Shown here: positions 63,572 through 64,000 of the stretch, in pieces | Numbering within the stretch: the first letter of the stretch is position 1 | How the letters are laid out: each line of letters starts with the position of its first letter | Assembly (NCBI RefSeq): GCF_009363795.1 | Contig: NZ_CP045420.1 | Location: forward strand, 2,833,001-2,897,000 | Direction of reading: 5' to 3' | Origin: Palleronia sp. THAF1 | GTDB taxonomy: Bacteria > Pseudomonadota > Alphaproteobacteria > Rhodobacterales > Rhodobacteraceae | Length of the DNA stretch: 64,000 nucleotides | The notes under the pieces: model-generated | Told to the model about the DNA's origin: nothing | What the model saw: the letters and a program-made list of their open reading frames with translations, nothing else | The model's database searches: none | Made by a program: the position numbers and the translations under genes

Positions 63572-64000
63572 ATGAACTTGGAGAAGTTCACGGAACGGTC
63601 GCGCGGCTTCATTCAGGCTGCCCAGACCATCGCAATGCGCGAGAACCATCAACGACTGCTGCCAGAGCATCTGTTGAAGGCGCTACTGGACGACGAACAA
63701 GGCCTGGCCTCGAACCTCATAACCCGCGCAGGCGGTGCGCCGCAGCGCGTGGCCGAGCAGGTAGAGCTAAGCCTTGGCAAGCAGGCCAAGGTTTCCGGCG
63801 ACGCGGGGCAGGTTTATCTGGACCAGACCACCGCGCGTGTTCTGGACGAAGCCGAGAAGCTTGCCAAGAAAGCGGGCGATTCGTTCGTGCCGGTGGAGCG
63901 GCTGCTGACTGCGCTCGCCATGGTGAAGTCCAAGGCCAAGGACGCGCTGGATGCCGGTGCGGTAAATGCGCAGGCACTCAACGGCGCGATCAACGATCTG
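63572..64000 (+). CDS. clpB: ATP-dependent disaggregase ClpB, N-terminal part (3' end outside window)
   Basis: The first 143 codons of ClpB, the Hsp100 disaggregase that works with DnaK. The N-domain begins MNLEKFTERSRGFIQAAQ, and the two Clp_N repeats are visible. The start has AGGAGA upstream. The gene runs off the right edge. I do not see a convincing RpoH promoter, though heat-shock control is expected from family knowledge. Confidence 0.96.
   Translation, partial: MNLEKFTERSRGFIQAAQTIAMRENHQRLLPEHLLKALLDDEQGLASNLITRAGGAPQRVAEQVELSLGKQAKVSGDAGQVYLDQTTARVLDEAEKLAKKAGDSFVPVERLLTALAMVKSKAKDALDAGAVNAQALNGAINDL

Noticed and set aside
1-64000. CRISPR arrays, insertion sequences, prophage genes, tRNA and rRNA genes.
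   Set aside because: None was seen on inspection of the intergenic regions; a tool search for tRNA would be decisive.

Overview
The window is a compact, GC-rich chromosome segment whose gene content, gene order and products point to an alphaproteobacterium of the Rhodobacteraceae (Roseobacter group). The main evidence is the DUF2794 and DUF3576 proteins, the ybbN-LON-Trm112 string, the leuS-lptE-holA run, a GTTC-N7-GTTC LexA box, and the amidase-aminotransferase-ftsK block. This assignment is inferred from reading alone. About 74 protein genes are supported, including several very short ones. I see no rRNA, tRNA, insertion sequence, prophage or CRISPR array.

Layout. 1-5274: the 3' part of pnp, then four surface-glycan genes (two-domain-poor GT2-like, FkbM methyltransferase, GT4, GT25). 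5373-9825: a Tat-type L,D-transpeptidase, cydA-cydB with a 31-residue DUF2474-like third subunit, and a predicted GluR0-type ligand-gated potassium channel. 9797-18518: a DMT exporter, a 1-Cys peroxiredoxin, a quinone-detoxification-like dioxygenase/esterase pair, a pseudouridine synthase, free methionine-R-sulfoxide reductase, a STAS/anti-sigma pair, gamma-glutamyltransferase, rhodanese, hspQ and an AEC carrier. 18589-26676: a lytic transglycosylase-like lipoprotein, lolA, dps, an unknown membrane protein, ftsK, an aminotransferase and an amidase. 26737-36647: a UbiH-family hydroxylase, Trm112, LON-domain protein, ybbN, xthA, a response regulator, ribA, a second L,D-transpeptidase, YggS, a porin and small exported proteins.

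36171-46930: DUF3576 lipoprotein, a GT4, leuS-lptE-holA-GST, and a stress-like SDR-SDR-GH13 operon. 47055-51851: HAD phosphatase, YaiI, fghA, a TetR regulator, an AT-rich gap, a Hint-domain protein and an NYN/OST-HTH protein. 51961-64000: an I78-type lipoprotein, GST, a LexA-controlled solo imuB, DUF2794, NlpC/P60 with M17 aminopeptidase, carbonic anhydrase, small basic proteins, asd, a 25-residue membrane peptide, a phosphatase with pyrF, an acidic anchored protein, and the start of clpB.

Most of this is ordinary housekeeping and stress-protection DNA. The strongest candidates for further attention are the GluR0-like channel (8707-9825), the Hint protein behind an AT-rich island (49752-51043), the solo SOS-controlled imuB (52982-54676), the unannotatably short genes (31, 25 and 32 residues), the structured intergenic region at 35920-36065, and a recurring 4-bp palindromic stop (CTAG or TTAA) shared by five convergent gene pairs. 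I did not find a clear multi-gene system that I would call new.
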